A program made the position numbers and the translations under genes. A stretch of DNA of 64,000 nucleotides, from NCBI RefSeq assembly GCF_900101015.1, contig NZ_FNFZ01000020.1, forward strand, positions 29,648-93,647, read 5' to 3'. The DNA is from Sarcina sp. DSM 11001 (GTDB lineage: Bacteria > Bacillota > Clostridia > Lachnospirales > Lachnospiraceae). The notes beneath the pieces were generated by a model. That model saw only the letters and a list, made by a program, of their open reading frames with translations, searched no databases and was not told the DNA's origin. Below are positions 24,839-34,257 of this stretch, piece by piece (the stretch's first letter is position 1; every line of letters begins with the position of its first letter).

Positions 24839-27196
24839 TTATTCTCCTTCTGTTTCATAAAAGTTAAAAATGAAAGGGCTGGAACGGCTGACGCTGAAGG
24901 TTATGTAGGATTGAGAGTAATATTGGAGCGCTTTGTTGTCTTTCAGACCCATGTTGATAAGATTCATTCCACCCCTGCCCGGAACGCTTTTCCACAGACT
25001 CAGGTCATTTTTGGAGGGGCTCTTGGTCAGCTTCACTCCTCCGTAGATGGCGGACAGGTATCGGCCCTGTGCGTCGCTCAAAAGAAAAGTTCCGTCATCG
25101 TTTACGCGGGCAGTGAAGACCAGCGTGTTTTCCGGCAGAGGTGCGAGCAGTATATTTTCATATGCCTCAATCTCTGCCCCTTTCAGGCCGGTCCCTTTTA
25201 CTTTGTCTGTGAGGGCAGTACCACTGGCTTCATGATAGAGCACGTAGGTGTGTCCGTCTTCAGGCTGAACAGCCAGCGTGGCGGCGGCTTCCAGATCTGA
25301 TGAGGAAGGTGCGTCCGGATCTTCCGGACAGATGACGGACCAGTGCCAGTTAAAGCTGTCCGGGGTCAGCTCACCCTGAGCCGCACAGCGCTCGCGGACG
25401 TATTCCGCGATCATGTCATGAATAGTTCCCCCGTTTTCGTCATCCGCCTGAGACCAGATTGCGTCCTTTTCGCTGAAGGAGCGCATGCCGCACGATGAGT
25501 TGCCCAGAATATAGTTGTTTACGCTGGCCAGATAGAGGGTATCTTCTTCAAACGGTCTCCCGTTGGAAAAACCTTCGATACGGACCCGGCTGCCCTTTGG
25601 CTTCGACAGGTCGTAAGTAAAATTCAGACCGCCGAAAACCAGGTTTGTAAAATTGCTGCCCTTTTCATAGATATAGACCTGCCCGTTGATCCTGCGCGCT
25701 TTGAGGTGGTCTTCCGCGTTTTCTTCCAGGACAGAACGGATATCCCGGCCGTAAATGGGCAGCACATAGATGGTGTTGCTATAAGTGTACAGTCTATAGA
25801 CATCCCGCATTGTGAAATCACCGGGAGAAACCGTATAGCCGCTGTTGACAAAAGAATTCACGGACATATCCACGTCCAGGTGATCAAGTCCCGCGGCGCT
25901 TTTGAGGGCTGCGGTCCCGGATTCACCGTATTTTTCCCTGAGCCGCCTGGTGGGGATCTCCATGATCGCTTTGCTTACCAGATCGACGGTATCGGTCTGC
26001 CGGGTAAGAAACTCATAGCTCTGGTCCCAGCCGTCCCCGGTTGTGCCGATTGGTTTTTCAATCTCTGCTTCAGCCGCTGCGGCATAGGGGCGGATTTTTT
26101 CCTTGAGTGCCTGGTCGGCTTCATAATCTCCGGGGTTGAGATTTTCTGAATCCGTGAGTTCCCAGACCAGCCTGCCTTCAGGATCCTCTGAGAAGCGGAA
26201 GACACTCTTTGTCAGATCCGTACCTCCGCCGTTTACGACAGGGATCTGTTTTCCTGCGCGGTCAGTCCGGGAGGTGTTGGAATAGCTGCTGGTGTGATCG
26301 TGTCCGAGAATGACAAAGTCGATCCCTTCGCTCTCACGGATCATCCGCGCCCCCTGATCTTCAGTGTTGATGCCGAAACGCAGCCCGGAACCGGCTTCTC
26401 CCATACCGCTGTGATAAGAGACTATGATGAATTCGCAGCCCTCGTCCTTCATCTGCGGAAGATACAGCCCTGCCTCCCAGGCCGTGGACCAGGTATCATT
26501 CTCAGGATGCCGGAACATGAGACCGGGATAATTGGCGGGCTGGTCCCAGCGGGTGATATCCGTGTTTTCAAAACCAAGGATCCCGATCTTGTGGTCATGA
26601 CCGTTAACGCTGATCGTCTTGATGATGTAGGGCGTAAACGCGTTATCTCCGCGCGCGCAGGCCGGATCAGAGCCGTCATGGCAGATATTGGCCGCCAGTA
26701 CCGGAACACCGTTTTCATCCAGCCACTGATAGACGCCGCGCATATTGTCCCACTCAAAATTGAACTCGTGATTGCCCGGGACAAAGGCGTCATAGCCGAT
26801 CTCCTTCAGGCAGACCGCCATGGCGGGCGGATCATTCGAAGTGCCGGCACTGCGCTGCTGGAGCTGTACTTGGGATACCTGAGTACCCTGGAACAGATCG
26901 CCGTTGTCAATAAGGAGTACGTTTTCCGGCCCGTATTTCTGTCGGATCTGCCGGACCGCCGTTGAGATCCGCAGCAGATTATTTTTTTCCTCATGACCGG
27001 TCAGAAGATTGACATCCCAGCATTTGCCGTGTATGTCGGTCGTGGTCAGAATGACGACCTCTGTGGAGGCCTGTTCCTCCTGTTCCGCCGGCCGTTCCGC
27101 CGCCGGCGGAAAGACAGGTAAGGCACGGAAAGTAAAAAACAAGACGATCAGAAACAAAACGAACGCCGGAACTGCCCATGGGAACAGTCTTTTCAT
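24839..27196 (-). CDS. 5'-nucleotidase / 2',3'-cyclic phosphodiesterase, surface anchored
   Basis: 785 residues, UshA/CpdB type. An uncleaved or N-terminal anchor (W-A-V-P-A-F-V-L-F-L-I-V-L-F-F) leads to the metallophosphatase domain with D-I-H-G-K, N-G-D-L-F, G-N-H-E-F-N and G-H-D-H. The second domain (5'-nucleotidase C-terminal, substrate binding) has V-N-S-G-Y-T-V and Y-S-N-T-I-Y. A further 150 residues at the end form a beta-rich region that I do not recognise. The enzyme would release nucleosides from extracellular nucleotides, a plausible feeder for the purine cluster downstream. The ATG at 27196 has AGGAGG nine bases upstream; the frame extends 31 codons further without support. Confidence 0.9.
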   Translation of the reverse strand: MKRLFPWAVPAFVLFLIVLFFTFRALPVFPPAAERPAEQEEQASTEVVILTTTDIHGKCWDVNLLTGHEEKNNLLRISTAVRQIRQKYGPENVLLIDNGDLFQGTQVSQVQLQQRSAGTSNDPPAMAVCLKEIGYDAFVPGNHEFNFEWDNMRGVYQWLDENGVPVLAANICHDGSDPACARGDNAFTPYIIKTISVNGHDHKIGILGFENTDITRWDQPANYPGLMFRHPENDTWSTAWEAGLYLPQMKDEGCEFIIVSYHSGMGEAGSGLRFGINTEDQGARMIRESEGIDFVILGHDHTSSYSNTSRTDRAGKQIPVVNGGGTDLTKSVFRFSEDPEGRLVWELTDSENLNPGDYEADQALKEKIRPYAAAAEAEIEKPIGTTGDGWDQSYEFLTRQTDTVDLVSKAIMEIPTRRLREKYGESGTAALKSAAGLDHLDVDMSVNSFVNSGYTVSPGDFTMRDVYRLYTYSNTIYVLPIYGRDIRSVLEENAEDHLKARRINGQVYIYEKGSNFTNLVFGGLNFTYDLSKPKGSRVRIEGFSNGRPFEEDTLYLASVNNYILGNSSCGMRSFSEKDAIWSQADDENGGTIHDMIAEYVRERCAAQGELTPDSFNWHWSVICPEDPDAPSSSDLEAAATLAVQPEDGHTYVLYHEASGTALTDKVKGTGLKGAEIEAYENILLAPLPENTLVFTARVNDDGTFLLSDAQGRYLSAIYGGVKLTKSPSKNDLSLWKSVPGRGGMNLINMGLKDNKALQYYSQSYITFSVSRSSPFIFNFYETEGE

Positions 27197-27360
27197 AAAT
27201 GCCTCCTTGCAGGAATACGGGATTTTTATGCGGAAAACAGTAAAATGAAGTATCAGATACAGAACAGAATAAAGTGGGTGGTTGTACATATGATTTTAAC
27301 AATCAGCAGCAGGACTGTCCAGAATTGTTGACAGCCTTTTGCGGTCTTTTAAGGTATGGC

Positions 27361-27389
27361 TTGTAACTGGCCGGTTTTAAAAATATAAT
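27361..27389 (+). promoter_or_regulatory. Sigma-70 type promoter of the kinase gene
   Basis: TTGTAA (27361-27366), 17-base spacer, TATAAT (27384-27389), 31 bases before the ATG. The same TTGTAACT word and spacing are seen in the promoter of the purine cluster at 31793-31821. Confidence 0.8.
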
Positions 27390-27419
27390 GATGTTAAAAA
27401 TTGACGGGAAAGCAGAAAA

Positions 27420-29603
27420 ATGAGTGTATACGATATTAAATGCAGGATAATTGAAGAAGAACTGAAAACCTTCTGGCCTCAGTGGCATGTTGTGAAACGG
27501 CTCGGCGGCGGGTCTTTTGGTGATGTTTTTCAGATTTACAGGGACAAGTACGGAATCCGTGTCGAGTCTGCCCTAAAGGTCATCCAGATCAGTGACGAGA
27601 CGGAGACTAGTATCCTGATTCCTGTGTCCCAGGGGATACTTGAGGGGGATAAACAGAAAACGTCTGACACGGCAGGCGTCTTCAATAAAAATCTTCATGA
27701 GGAACACTTTCAATCCGGGAAAAAAGCCGTATACGGCGACCCCGAAACTATACCTGAAGATCTTCGCAATGAGATTAAGATTATGGAAGCCCTGCGCGGT
27801 GCGCCGAATATCGTTGTCATTGAAGATTTTCATTGTAAAAAGGAAGGCACCACAAATTCACTTTTTGTCCGGATGGAGCTTCTCTCCAGTTTTCAGGAAA
27901 TACTCCATAACCGTCTGAAGAATCAGGAACTGTTTTCACAACAGGAAGTGCTGAAGATTGGCAGGGACGTCTGTACGGCACTGATGTATTGTGAGAAAAA
28001 GGGTATTATCCACAGGGACCTCAAACCTGCCAATCTCTTTGTAGATGAATTCGGGAATTTCAAGGTGGGAGATTTCGGTGTTTCCAAACGTCTGGATACG
28101 GTGCATCTGGCCCATACTATGACCGGAGTCGGGACCATTTCCTACATGGCTCCTGAGATTTACAGAGGACAATCCTACAACAATACGGTGGACATCTATG
28201 CTCTTGGCCTCATCCTCTACCAGCTTCTCAACGGCTGCCGTATTCCTTTTCTCCAGGCTTCAGGTTCCTACAATGCCTGTGACATCGACAGTGCCAATTA
28301 CCGGCGCCTTCATGGAGACCCCGTCCCGTCGCTGGCCGGGATGCCGACCGGCTTCGGGGATGAAACGGTGGATCCTGCCCTGGATGCTATTCTTCGCAAA
28401 GCTTTCGCGCCTCAAATTGGAGATCGCTATCAGACCGCCGTGGAGTTTTACCAGGCTCTGGATTCCTGGGGAAACGCACAGAGTTCAGAAGAAAATGTTC
28501 TTCAGGGGTATGTGCAGGGGGGTGAGCAGAATAACGTAAAAAAACCTTCACAGGGTGGCTTCAGACAGAATGACAGAAGAGAGCCCGCACAGGGCTTTGG
28601 GCAGAATGCCGGAAAAAAACCTTCACAGAGTACAGTACGGAAAAGCGGAAATAATCATGAATATGTCAGGCAGATAGAAAAACATAAAAGCTTCATTTGG
28701 CTGATCCCATTAGTGATGCTTATTTTACTCTTGCTCGGGGGCGGAGCAGCCATCAACAGAATGGCCAGGGAACAGACAGCCCGGTCCGGCAGCAGCGTCT
28801 CTCCTGATTCAGACAGCCTGGCACCGTCAAATGACAGTCTGCAAAATGAAGATCTGCAAAATAAGGATCTGCAAAATGAAGATACTGATGGCGGCCGGGT
28901 CGGAGAAGAAGAGCTGGAAGAGGAAAAGAAAGTAGAACCGGCATCAGGATACGTTCAGGGTGTGCTGACAGACAGCTGGGAAGAAATCGCTGCAGCCGGA
29001 GAGAATGGTACTTATGCAGATAAATACAGCATAGGGGATCAAAAAGAGCTGGACCTCGGAGATGAAGGATTGATCCGGATGGAGCTTGTAGCTATGGATG
29101 CCGATGAACTGGCAGACGGAAGCGGTAAAGCGCATATGACCTGGGTGGCGAAGGATCTCATCAGGTCTGATCATTATATGAATCCAACTGATACGAATGA
29201 GGGCGGCTGGCAGGAATCGGATATTCGTTCCTGGCTCCATGAGAGTATCCTTCCTCTCTTTCCGGAGACTGTCAGAGCTAATATCAAAGAGGTCACCAAG
29301 TATTCGTATTCCCGCACTGAGAATGGCACGGTTGCGTCACAGGATATGATCTGGATCCCCTCTGTGCGGGAGACTCTGGGAGGAGATTCCTGGGAGGATT
29401 GCGGACCGGATTATACGGCAGTCTTTTTGGAAGATGAAGGAAGACATAAGTATCATCCGGGGAATTCAGCACCGTCCTGGTGGTGGCTGCGGTCTGCTTC
29501 CAGCCGCCGTACCGGTATTTTTTCCAGCGTCCATTATTATGGAGGCAGATTTGGAGACTATGCGAGTAAGGAACTTGGTGTGGCGATTGGTTTCTGTTTA
29601 TGA
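27420..29603 (+). CDS. Transmembrane Ser/Thr protein kinase with DUF6273-like sensor domain
   Basis: 727 residues. The cytoplasmic kinase domain (about 20-350) has G-G-G-S-F-G-D-V, a catalytic Lys in A-L-K-V-I, the H-R-D-L-K-P-A-N catalytic loop, D-F-G and A-P-E. A polar repeat linker follows, then one transmembrane helix (L-I-P-L-V-M-L-I-L-L-L-L-G-G, about 425-440), an Asp/Asn/Leu/Gln repeat and an outer domain of about 200 residues. That domain ends in W-W-W-L-R-S-A-S and G-V-A-I-G-F-C-L, matching the DUF6273 type found in Firmicute surface proteins. Unlike PknB it has no PASTA repeats. It may link an external ligand to phosphorylation inside. The GH2 gene starts 55 bases downstream. Confidence 0.88.
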   Translation: MSVYDIKCRIIEEELKTFWPQWHVVKRLGGGSFGDVFQIYRDKYGIRVESALKVIQISDETETSILIPVSQGILEGDKQKTSDTAGVFNKNLHEEHFQSGKKAVYGDPETIPEDLRNEIKIMEALRGAPNIVVIEDFHCKKEGTTNSLFVRMELLSSFQEILHNRLKNQELFSQQEVLKIGRDVCTALMYCEKKGIIHRDLKPANLFVDEFGNFKVGDFGVSKRLDTVHLAHTMTGVGTISYMAPEIYRGQSYNNTVDIYALGLILYQLLNGCRIPFLQASGSYNACDIDSANYRRLHGDPVPSLAGMPTGFGDETVDPALDAILRKAFAPQIGDRYQTAVEFYQALDSWGNAQSSEENVLQGYVQGGEQNNVKKPSQGGFRQNDRREPAQGFGQNAGKKPSQSTVRKSGNNHEYVRQIEKHKSFIWLIPLVMLILLLLGGGAAINRMAREQTARSGSSVSPDSDSLAPSNDSLQNEDLQNKDLQNEDTDGGRVGEEELEEEKKVEPASGYVQGVLTDSWEEIAAAGENGTYADKYSIGDQKELDLGDEGLIRMELVAMDADELADGSGKAHMTWVAKDLIRSDHYMNPTDTNEGGWQESDIRSWLHESILPLFPETVRANIKEVTKYSYSRTENGTVASQDMIWIPSVRETLGGDSWEDCGPDYTAVFLEDEGRHKYHPGNSAPSWWWLRSASSRRTGIFSSVHYYGGRFGDYASKELGVAIGFCL

Positions 29604-29658
29604 TCCGGATGAAAAAGCTCAGCCTGTATCTGCCATTGCCCGGAGAGGTTATCAGGAG

Positions 29659-31464
29659 ATGAGAATAAAAGACGCCCTCAAGGCGCTGATCCGTAAAAAA
29701 GAGCGGGGGAGCCTGATCCCCATGGAGACGGTCTGGACACAGCAGGCGGATGACGAAAACCAGGTGCCGCTTCCGGAGTATCCCCGTCCGCAGTTGAAAA
29801 GAGCGTCCTGGCTGTGTCTGAACGGGTGGTGGGAGTATGCCTTCACAGGAACCCGCGAAGTTCCTGAGAGACCCGACGGCAGGATCCTGGTCCCCTTTTC
29901 GCCGGAGACCTCCCGGTCCGGTGTCGGCAGGACGCTGCATCCCGGAGAAGCCCTCTGGTATCGGAGAGAGATCGACCCGGCTGCTGTTCCCGCCTTGAAC
30001 GGCAGGAAAAAGGGAGCAAGACTCCTGTTCCATTTCGGTGCTGTGGACGAACGCTGCACAGTCTGGTGGAACCGTCATCGTCTGGGCAGGCACCGGGGCG
30101 GATATCTGCCTTTCACCTTTGACGTGACGGATTTTCTGCGGGAAGGAAAAAATGAACTGCTCGTGCGTGTCCTTGATGACACAGACCAGGGACCGGCCTG
30201 CCGGGGGAAGCAAAAGCTCCACCCGGGCGGGATGTTCTATACACCTCAGAGCGGGATCTGGCAGACCGTATGGATGGAGTGGGTCCCGGAAAACTATATA
30301 CAGGAACTGAAGATCCTGCCCCATGTGGAAGAGGGGGAAGTGGAATTCAGGTTCTGTATGAAAAAACCGGCTGCCGGCAGGATACGGACCGCCTGCGGGT
30401 ACAATACCTGTGTGTCGGAAAAGGATTTTCAGGAGGACGGCTCCGGCACCTGCCGGATCCATCTGGAGGACCCGGTCCTTTGGAGCCCGGAGAGCCCGCA
30501 TCTGTATTCTGTAAAAATAGAGATAGGGGAGGACGAGGTCGAGAGCTATTTCGCCATGCGCTCTTTTGGAACGGGAAAGGACGAGAACGGAAATCCCTGT
30601 CTCACCCTGAACGGACAGCCGTATTTTTTCCACGGCGTCCTGGATCAGGGATACTGGCCGGAGAGCCTGATGACCGCTCCTTCCGACGAAGCGATGTGTT
30701 TCGATATCAGCCAGATGAAAAAGCTGGGATTCAACATGCTGCGCAAGCACGCGAAGATCGAACCGCTGCGCTGGTATTATCACTGCGACCGCATGGGGAT
30801 GGTCGTCTGGCAGGACATGGTCAACGGCGGCGGGCCTATTCCCGCCCTGCTCTGCACCTATGCTCCGACCGGCCTGCCCCTGCTCGGCAAGGTCCTGTCC
30901 GACCGCCATTATAAGCTCCTGTCCAGGGAGGACGCCCGTGAGCGCGGGCGCTTTGAGAAAGAACTGCTGGCTATGATCCACCACCTGTCAAATGCGCCCT
31001 GCATCGGTATGTGGGTGATCTTTAATGAAGGCTGGGGACAGTTTGATTCAGTCCGGCTGACTGAGCTTGTCAGACAGGAGGACCCGTCCCGGCCTGTTGA
31101 CCACGCCAGCGGCTGGTTTGACCAGAAAGCGGGAGACATCTGCAGTGTCCACAATTACTTCCGCGACCTGGTGGTCGAAAAGGATCCGGCAGGCCGCGCT
31201 TTCGTGATCTCCGAGTACGGCGGCATCACCTGCAGAGTCCCCGGACATGTTTCCACAGAAGGCACCTACGGCTACCATGCGGAGACGACGGAGACCTTTG
31301 CTCCGCGCTTTCATGCTCTGATGGAGGAGATCAGGAGTCTGCGGGAAAAGGGGCTGGCCGGAGCCGTATATACGCAGGTCTCTGATATTGAGGAGGAAGA
31401 CAACGGGCTTCTGACTTATGACAGAAGTGTTAATAAGGGCTTGCCTACTGACACGATTAACTGA
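29659..31464 (+). CDS. Glycoside hydrolase family 2
   Basis: 601 residues. GH2 enzymes include beta-galactosidases, beta-glucuronidases and beta-mannosidases. The order is jelly-roll sugar-binding domain (W-L-C-L-N-G-W-W-E-Y-A-F), an immunoglobulin-like domain and a TIM barrel. The acid/base Glu is in I-F-N-E-G-W-G-Q and the nucleophile Glu in I-S-E-Y-G-G. No signal peptide is seen, so it is cytoplasmic. The chain is short for a beta-galactosidase, and the substrate cannot be fixed. I start at the ATG at 29659, ten bases after GGAGAGG; the frame is open further upstream, but there it overlaps the kinase gene. It may be co-transcribed with the kinase. Confidence 0.88.
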   Translation: MRIKDALKALIRKKERGSLIPMETVWTQQADDENQVPLPEYPRPQLKRASWLCLNGWWEYAFTGTREVPERPDGRILVPFSPETSRSGVGRTLHPGEALWYRREIDPAAVPALNGRKKGARLLFHFGAVDERCTVWWNRHRLGRHRGGYLPFTFDVTDFLREGKNELLVRVLDDTDQGPACRGKQKLHPGGMFYTPQSGIWQTVWMEWVPENYIQELKILPHVEEGEVEFRFCMKKPAAGRIRTACGYNTCVSEKDFQEDGSGTCRIHLEDPVLWSPESPHLYSVKIEIGEDEVESYFAMRSFGTGKDENGNPCLTLNGQPYFFHGVLDQGYWPESLMTAPSDEAMCFDISQMKKLGFNMLRKHAKIEPLRWYYHCDRMGMVVWQDMVNGGGPIPALLCTYAPTGLPLLGKVLSDRHYKLLSREDARERGRFEKELLAMIHHLSNAPCIGMWVIFNEGWGQFDSVRLTELVRQEDPSRPVDHASGWFDQKAGDICSVHNYFRDLVVEKDPAGRAFVISEYGGITCRVPGHVSTEGTYGYHAETTETFAPRFHALMEEIRSLREKGLAGAVYTQVSDIEEEDNGLLTYDRSVNKGLPTDTIN

Positions 31465-31792
31465 ATCTGTCCGTACAAAAAGGGCAGGGGACGGCTCTTT
31501 GTCTCCTGTCTCCAAACCGTCTTCCTGTCCCTGTGCCCTCTTATCCTTTTGTCTCCTTGTACCTCTGCTTCCCGCTTAGAAGCGCCGGTTTTCAGATATT
31601 TTCACACTTCTTCATGCAAAAGGCGTATCGGCTGCCCCTGATACGCCTTTTAATATTCCTGATGTGATCCTGATTTTCCTAGTCGCTGAAAAAGGGTCTT
31701 TCTTTGTAAAAGATGCGTAAAAACACCTTGACCACAGCTATTGAGTGAACGGTTATTTTTTACGGACGGCAGTCAGTCTGCCAATGTGTGTC
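31465..31792. other. Intergenic region after GH2 gene
   Basis: Holds the GH2 terminator (31618-31651) and, before it, C/T-rich words (CCTGTCTCC, CTGTCCCTGTGCCC) that look like decayed repeats. No coding frame or riboswitch-like fold was recognised. Confidence 0.6.
31618..31651 (+). terminator. Rho-independent terminator of the kinase-GH2 unit
   Basis: AAAAGGCGTATC (31618-31629) pairs perfectly with GATACGCCTTTT (31640-31651) around a 10-base loop. The A-run/T-run ends make it likely to work in both directions. Confidence 0.92.
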
Positions 31793-31821
31793 TTGTAACT
31801 TTCTCACAAAAAAAATATAAT
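31793..31821 (+). promoter_or_regulatory. Promoter of the purine/selenium cluster
   Basis: TTGTAA (31793-31798), 17-base spacer, TATAAT (31816-31821), 132 bases before the hydantoinase ATG. The leader of about 125 bases has no riboswitch fold that I recognise. It is the only near-consensus promoter I found before 60.5 kb. Confidence 0.82.
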
Positions 31822-31953
31822 AGTAGGGAAGATTACTGACAAATCTGTGCATTTCAGGACTTCTTCACAAGTGAGTGCTGAAGCTGGGTTCTGCGCGCCG
31901 GATACAGGCAGATATCTGTTACATTTTTACCGGAAATGGAATGGGTTTGATAT

Positions 31954-33354
31954 ATGAAAACAGTAATTTGTGGCGGGATCGTTGTGACGGACACGCAGAT
32001 GTCCGAAAAAGATATTATCCTGGAGAATGGCCTGATCGCGGACGTTACGGAGCACGCAGACAGGCAGAAATGGCTTTCTTCCGGAGCTGAGGTGATCGAT
32101 GCCGGTGGCAGATATGTCCTGCCCGGTGCAGTGGACGTCCACACCCATATGGACCTGGACGTCGGGATCGCCCGCGTCATTGATGATTTTTACGACGGCA
32201 CAGTGGCGGCAGCCTGCGGCGGGACGACGACCATAGTGGATCATATGGCATTCGGTCCCGGGGGATGCAGTCCCTGGCATCAGGTGAAGGAATATCACCG
32301 GCTGGCGGACGGGAATGCTGTGGTGGACTACGGCTTTCACGGGGTGCTGCAGCATGTCGATGACAGCGTCCTTGATGACATGGTGCAGATTGCCAGAGAT
32401 GAGGGAATCACCAGCTTCAAGGCCTATATGACCTACGACTACAGGCTGGACGATCTGGATCTGATGAAGGTCTTAAAGCGGGCGGCAGTGGAGAGGATCC
32501 TGATCGCGTCGCACTGTGAAAACCATGGGATCGTGACTTTCTTCAGGGAGAAGTTTGTCAGGGAGGGAAAGACGCAGGCGAGTTGGCATCCCCTCAGCCG
32601 TCCATCGGCCGCGGAAGCGGAAGCGGTCAGCCGATTCCTTTATCTTGCCCGGGCTGCCGGGGACGCACCGGTCTATATCGTGCATCTCTCTACCCGGGAA
32701 GGCCTGGAGGAAATAAGGCGGGCAAGAGCCGCCGGGCAGACGCATGTCGGGGCTGAGACCTGCCCCCAGTATCTGCTCCTGGACGAGAAGCTTTATGAGG
32801 ATCCGCAGGAAGGCCTGAAAGCGATCATGGCTCCTCCTCTCCGGAAGCAGGAGGACCGGGAGGCCCTCTGGGAGGCTTTGGCGAAAAATGAACTGGACAC
32901 AGTCGCCACAGACCACTGCCCCTTTACCTTTGCAAAACAGAAACAGCAGGGGGCACTGGATTTCACCCGCTGCCCCAGCGGCGCGCCGGGAGTGGAGGAA
33001 CGCCTCATTCTCCTGTACTCGGAAGGCGTTGTAAAAGGGAGGATCACTCTGCCTCAGCTGGTGAAATACGCCTGCTCGAATCCTGCCCGGGCCGCCGGCC
33101 TGTATCCCCGCAAAGGGACCATAGAGAGCGGGGCGGACGCGGATCTGGTGATCCTGGATCCTGAAAAAGAATGGACGCTCACGACAGGGCGGATGCACGG
33201 GGCTTCGGATTATACCTGTTATGAGGGCATGAAGATCAAAGGTGCCATCGAGCAGGTACTTCTGAGAGGAAAGACCATAGTACAGGACGGCGCGTTTACC
33301 GGGAAGAGGGGAGACGGGCAGTACCTGCGCCGGGGGATCAGTTCGCTGGCCTGA
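31954..33354 (+). CDS. hyuA: Hydantoinase / dihydropyrimidinase
   Basis: 466-residue cyclic amidohydrolase that opens hydantoin, dihydropyrimidine or related rings. Metal ligands: H-T-H-M-D near residue 63, the carbamylated Lys in T-S-F-K-A-Y-M, two later His (A-S-H-C-E-N and V-H-L-S) and D in A-T-D-H-C-P-F. It is cytosolic and usually tetrameric. It is the first gene of the cluster, as expected for the hyuA member of the gut-bacterial urate and purine degradation set (hyuA, ygeW, ygeX, ygeY, ygfK, ssnA, xdh). Its natural ring substrate there is not firmly established. Confidence 0.92.
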   Translation: MKTVICGGIVVTDTQMSEKDIILENGLIADVTEHADRQKWLSSGAEVIDAGGRYVLPGAVDVHTHMDLDVGIARVIDDFYDGTVAAACGGTTTIVDHMAFGPGGCSPWHQVKEYHRLADGNAVVDYGFHGVLQHVDDSVLDDMVQIARDEGITSFKAYMTYDYRLDDLDLMKVLKRAAVERILIASHCENHGIVTFFREKFVREGKTQASWHPLSRPSAAEAEAVSRFLYLARAAGDAPVYIVHLSTREGLEEIRRARAAGQTHVGAETCPQYLLLDEKLYEDPQEGLKAIMAPPLRKQEDREALWEALAKNELDTVATDHCPFTFAKQKQQGALDFTRCPSGAPGVEERLILLYSEGVVKGRITLPQLVKYACSNPARAAGLYPRKGTIESGADADLVILDPEKEWTLTTGRMHGASDYTCYEGMKIKGAIEQVLLRGKTIVQDGAFTGKRGDGQYLRRGISSLA

Positions 33355-33442
33355 AAGAGGATCTGAGTATTAAGTAGGACCTGTGCCCGTCATACAGACG
33401 CGAAAACAGACGCTGTGACAGTTACGGTGCCAGATGCAATAA

Positions 33443-33562
33443 CAGGCACAATGTCAGACAATATGGCAGGCACGGTGCCGGATGCGATAACATGCACAAT
33501 ATCAGACAATAGGGCAGGCACGGTACCGGAAATGATAAGGGCACGATGTCAGATGAAATGAC
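33443..33562. repeat. 48-bp tandem repeat running into the mocA start
   Basis: Copies at 33443-33490 and 33491-33538, with a partial third copy from 33539; each copy is itself two related 24-base halves (CAGGCACAATGTCAGA..., CAGGCACGGTGCCGGA...). The ATG proposed for mocA (33546) lies inside the third partial copy. Confidence 0.9.
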
Positions 33563-34184
33563 AAATTCAATGACAGACACGATGATAAAAAGGATCGGCT
33601 GCATCCTCATGGCATCAGGGTCCTCTGTGCGCTATGGGAAAAACAAGCTCATGGAGAAGCTGGACGGCAGGGAGGTCATTCTGCATACTGCCGGGAACCT
33701 GATGGAGGCGGGATTCGGCCCGCTTGCTGTGACCAGAAGCGAAGAAGTAAAAGAGCTGTTAGACCGGGAAGGTATTCCCTGCCTTCTTCATGACGGCGCC
33801 CGGAAAAGCGATACCATGCACGCGGGAATCCGGAATCTGGATCCGGATGCGGCAGGCTATTTGTTCATGCCTGCCGACCAGCCCCTCGTCCTGCCCGCTT
33901 CCCTGCGGAAGCTGGCGGACCGGTTCGCAGCCTGTCCTTCCCGGGCGATAAGGCTCGGCTTTGAAAAGACTGCGGGCAGCCCGGTCCTCTTCCCTGCTTA
34001 CTTCAGAGATGACCTGTTGTCCTATACAGGTGACCGCGGGGGCATGGAAGTCCTGAGACAAAAGCACCTGCCCTGTGATGTTGTACAGGCATCTTTTACC
34101 TGGGAGCTGTGGGATGTGGATACTCCTGAAAAAATGGAAATGGTAAAAAAAGCCTGGTTCAGTCATAAAGCCTGTTTCAGTTGA
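33546..34184 (+). CDS. mocA: Molybdenum cofactor cytidylyltransferase-like protein (MocA/YgfJ)
   Basis: 212 residues of the MobA-like NTP transferase family: L-M-A-S-G-S-S-V-R-Y-G-K-N-K-L glycine-rich loop near residue 20, then M-P-A-D-Q-P with the metal Asp, and a C-terminal D-V-D-T-P-E. MocA adds CMP to molybdopterin; YgfJ is the form tied to selenium-dependent molybdenum hydroxylases. The second Gly of the usual A-G-G-S/A loop is Ser here. The start is uncertain: the first 13 residues derive from the upstream repeat, and the ATG at 33585 (M-I-K-R-I-G-C) may be the true one. Confidence 0.88.
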   Translation: MSDEMTNSMTDTMIKRIGCILMASGSSVRYGKNKLMEKLDGREVILHTAGNLMEAGFGPLAVTRSEEVKELLDREGIPCLLHDGARKSDTMHAGIRNLDPDAAGYLFMPADQPLVLPASLRKLADRFAACPSRAIRLGFEKTAGSPVLFPAYFRDDLLSYTGDRGGMEVLRQKHLPCDVVQASFTWELWDVDTPEKMEMVKKAWFSHKACFS

Positions 34185-34248
34185 TCAGGAAAAGACCAGT
34201 TCAGGAAAAAGATCCGTCCATGAAAAGACCAGTCAGGAAAGACATAAG
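34185..34248. repeat. 16-bp tandem repeat directly after the mocA stop
   Basis: Four degenerate copies: 34185-34200 (TCAGGAAAAGACCAGT), 34201-34216, 34217-34232 and 34233-34248. The first base follows the stop codon directly. Confidence 0.82.
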
Positions 34249-34257
34249 AGGAGTATC

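Noticed and set aside
31465..31953. Purine or molybdenum cofactor riboswitch before the purine cluster
   Set aside because: I looked for paired arms around a conserved core in the 125-base leader and found none that I recognise.
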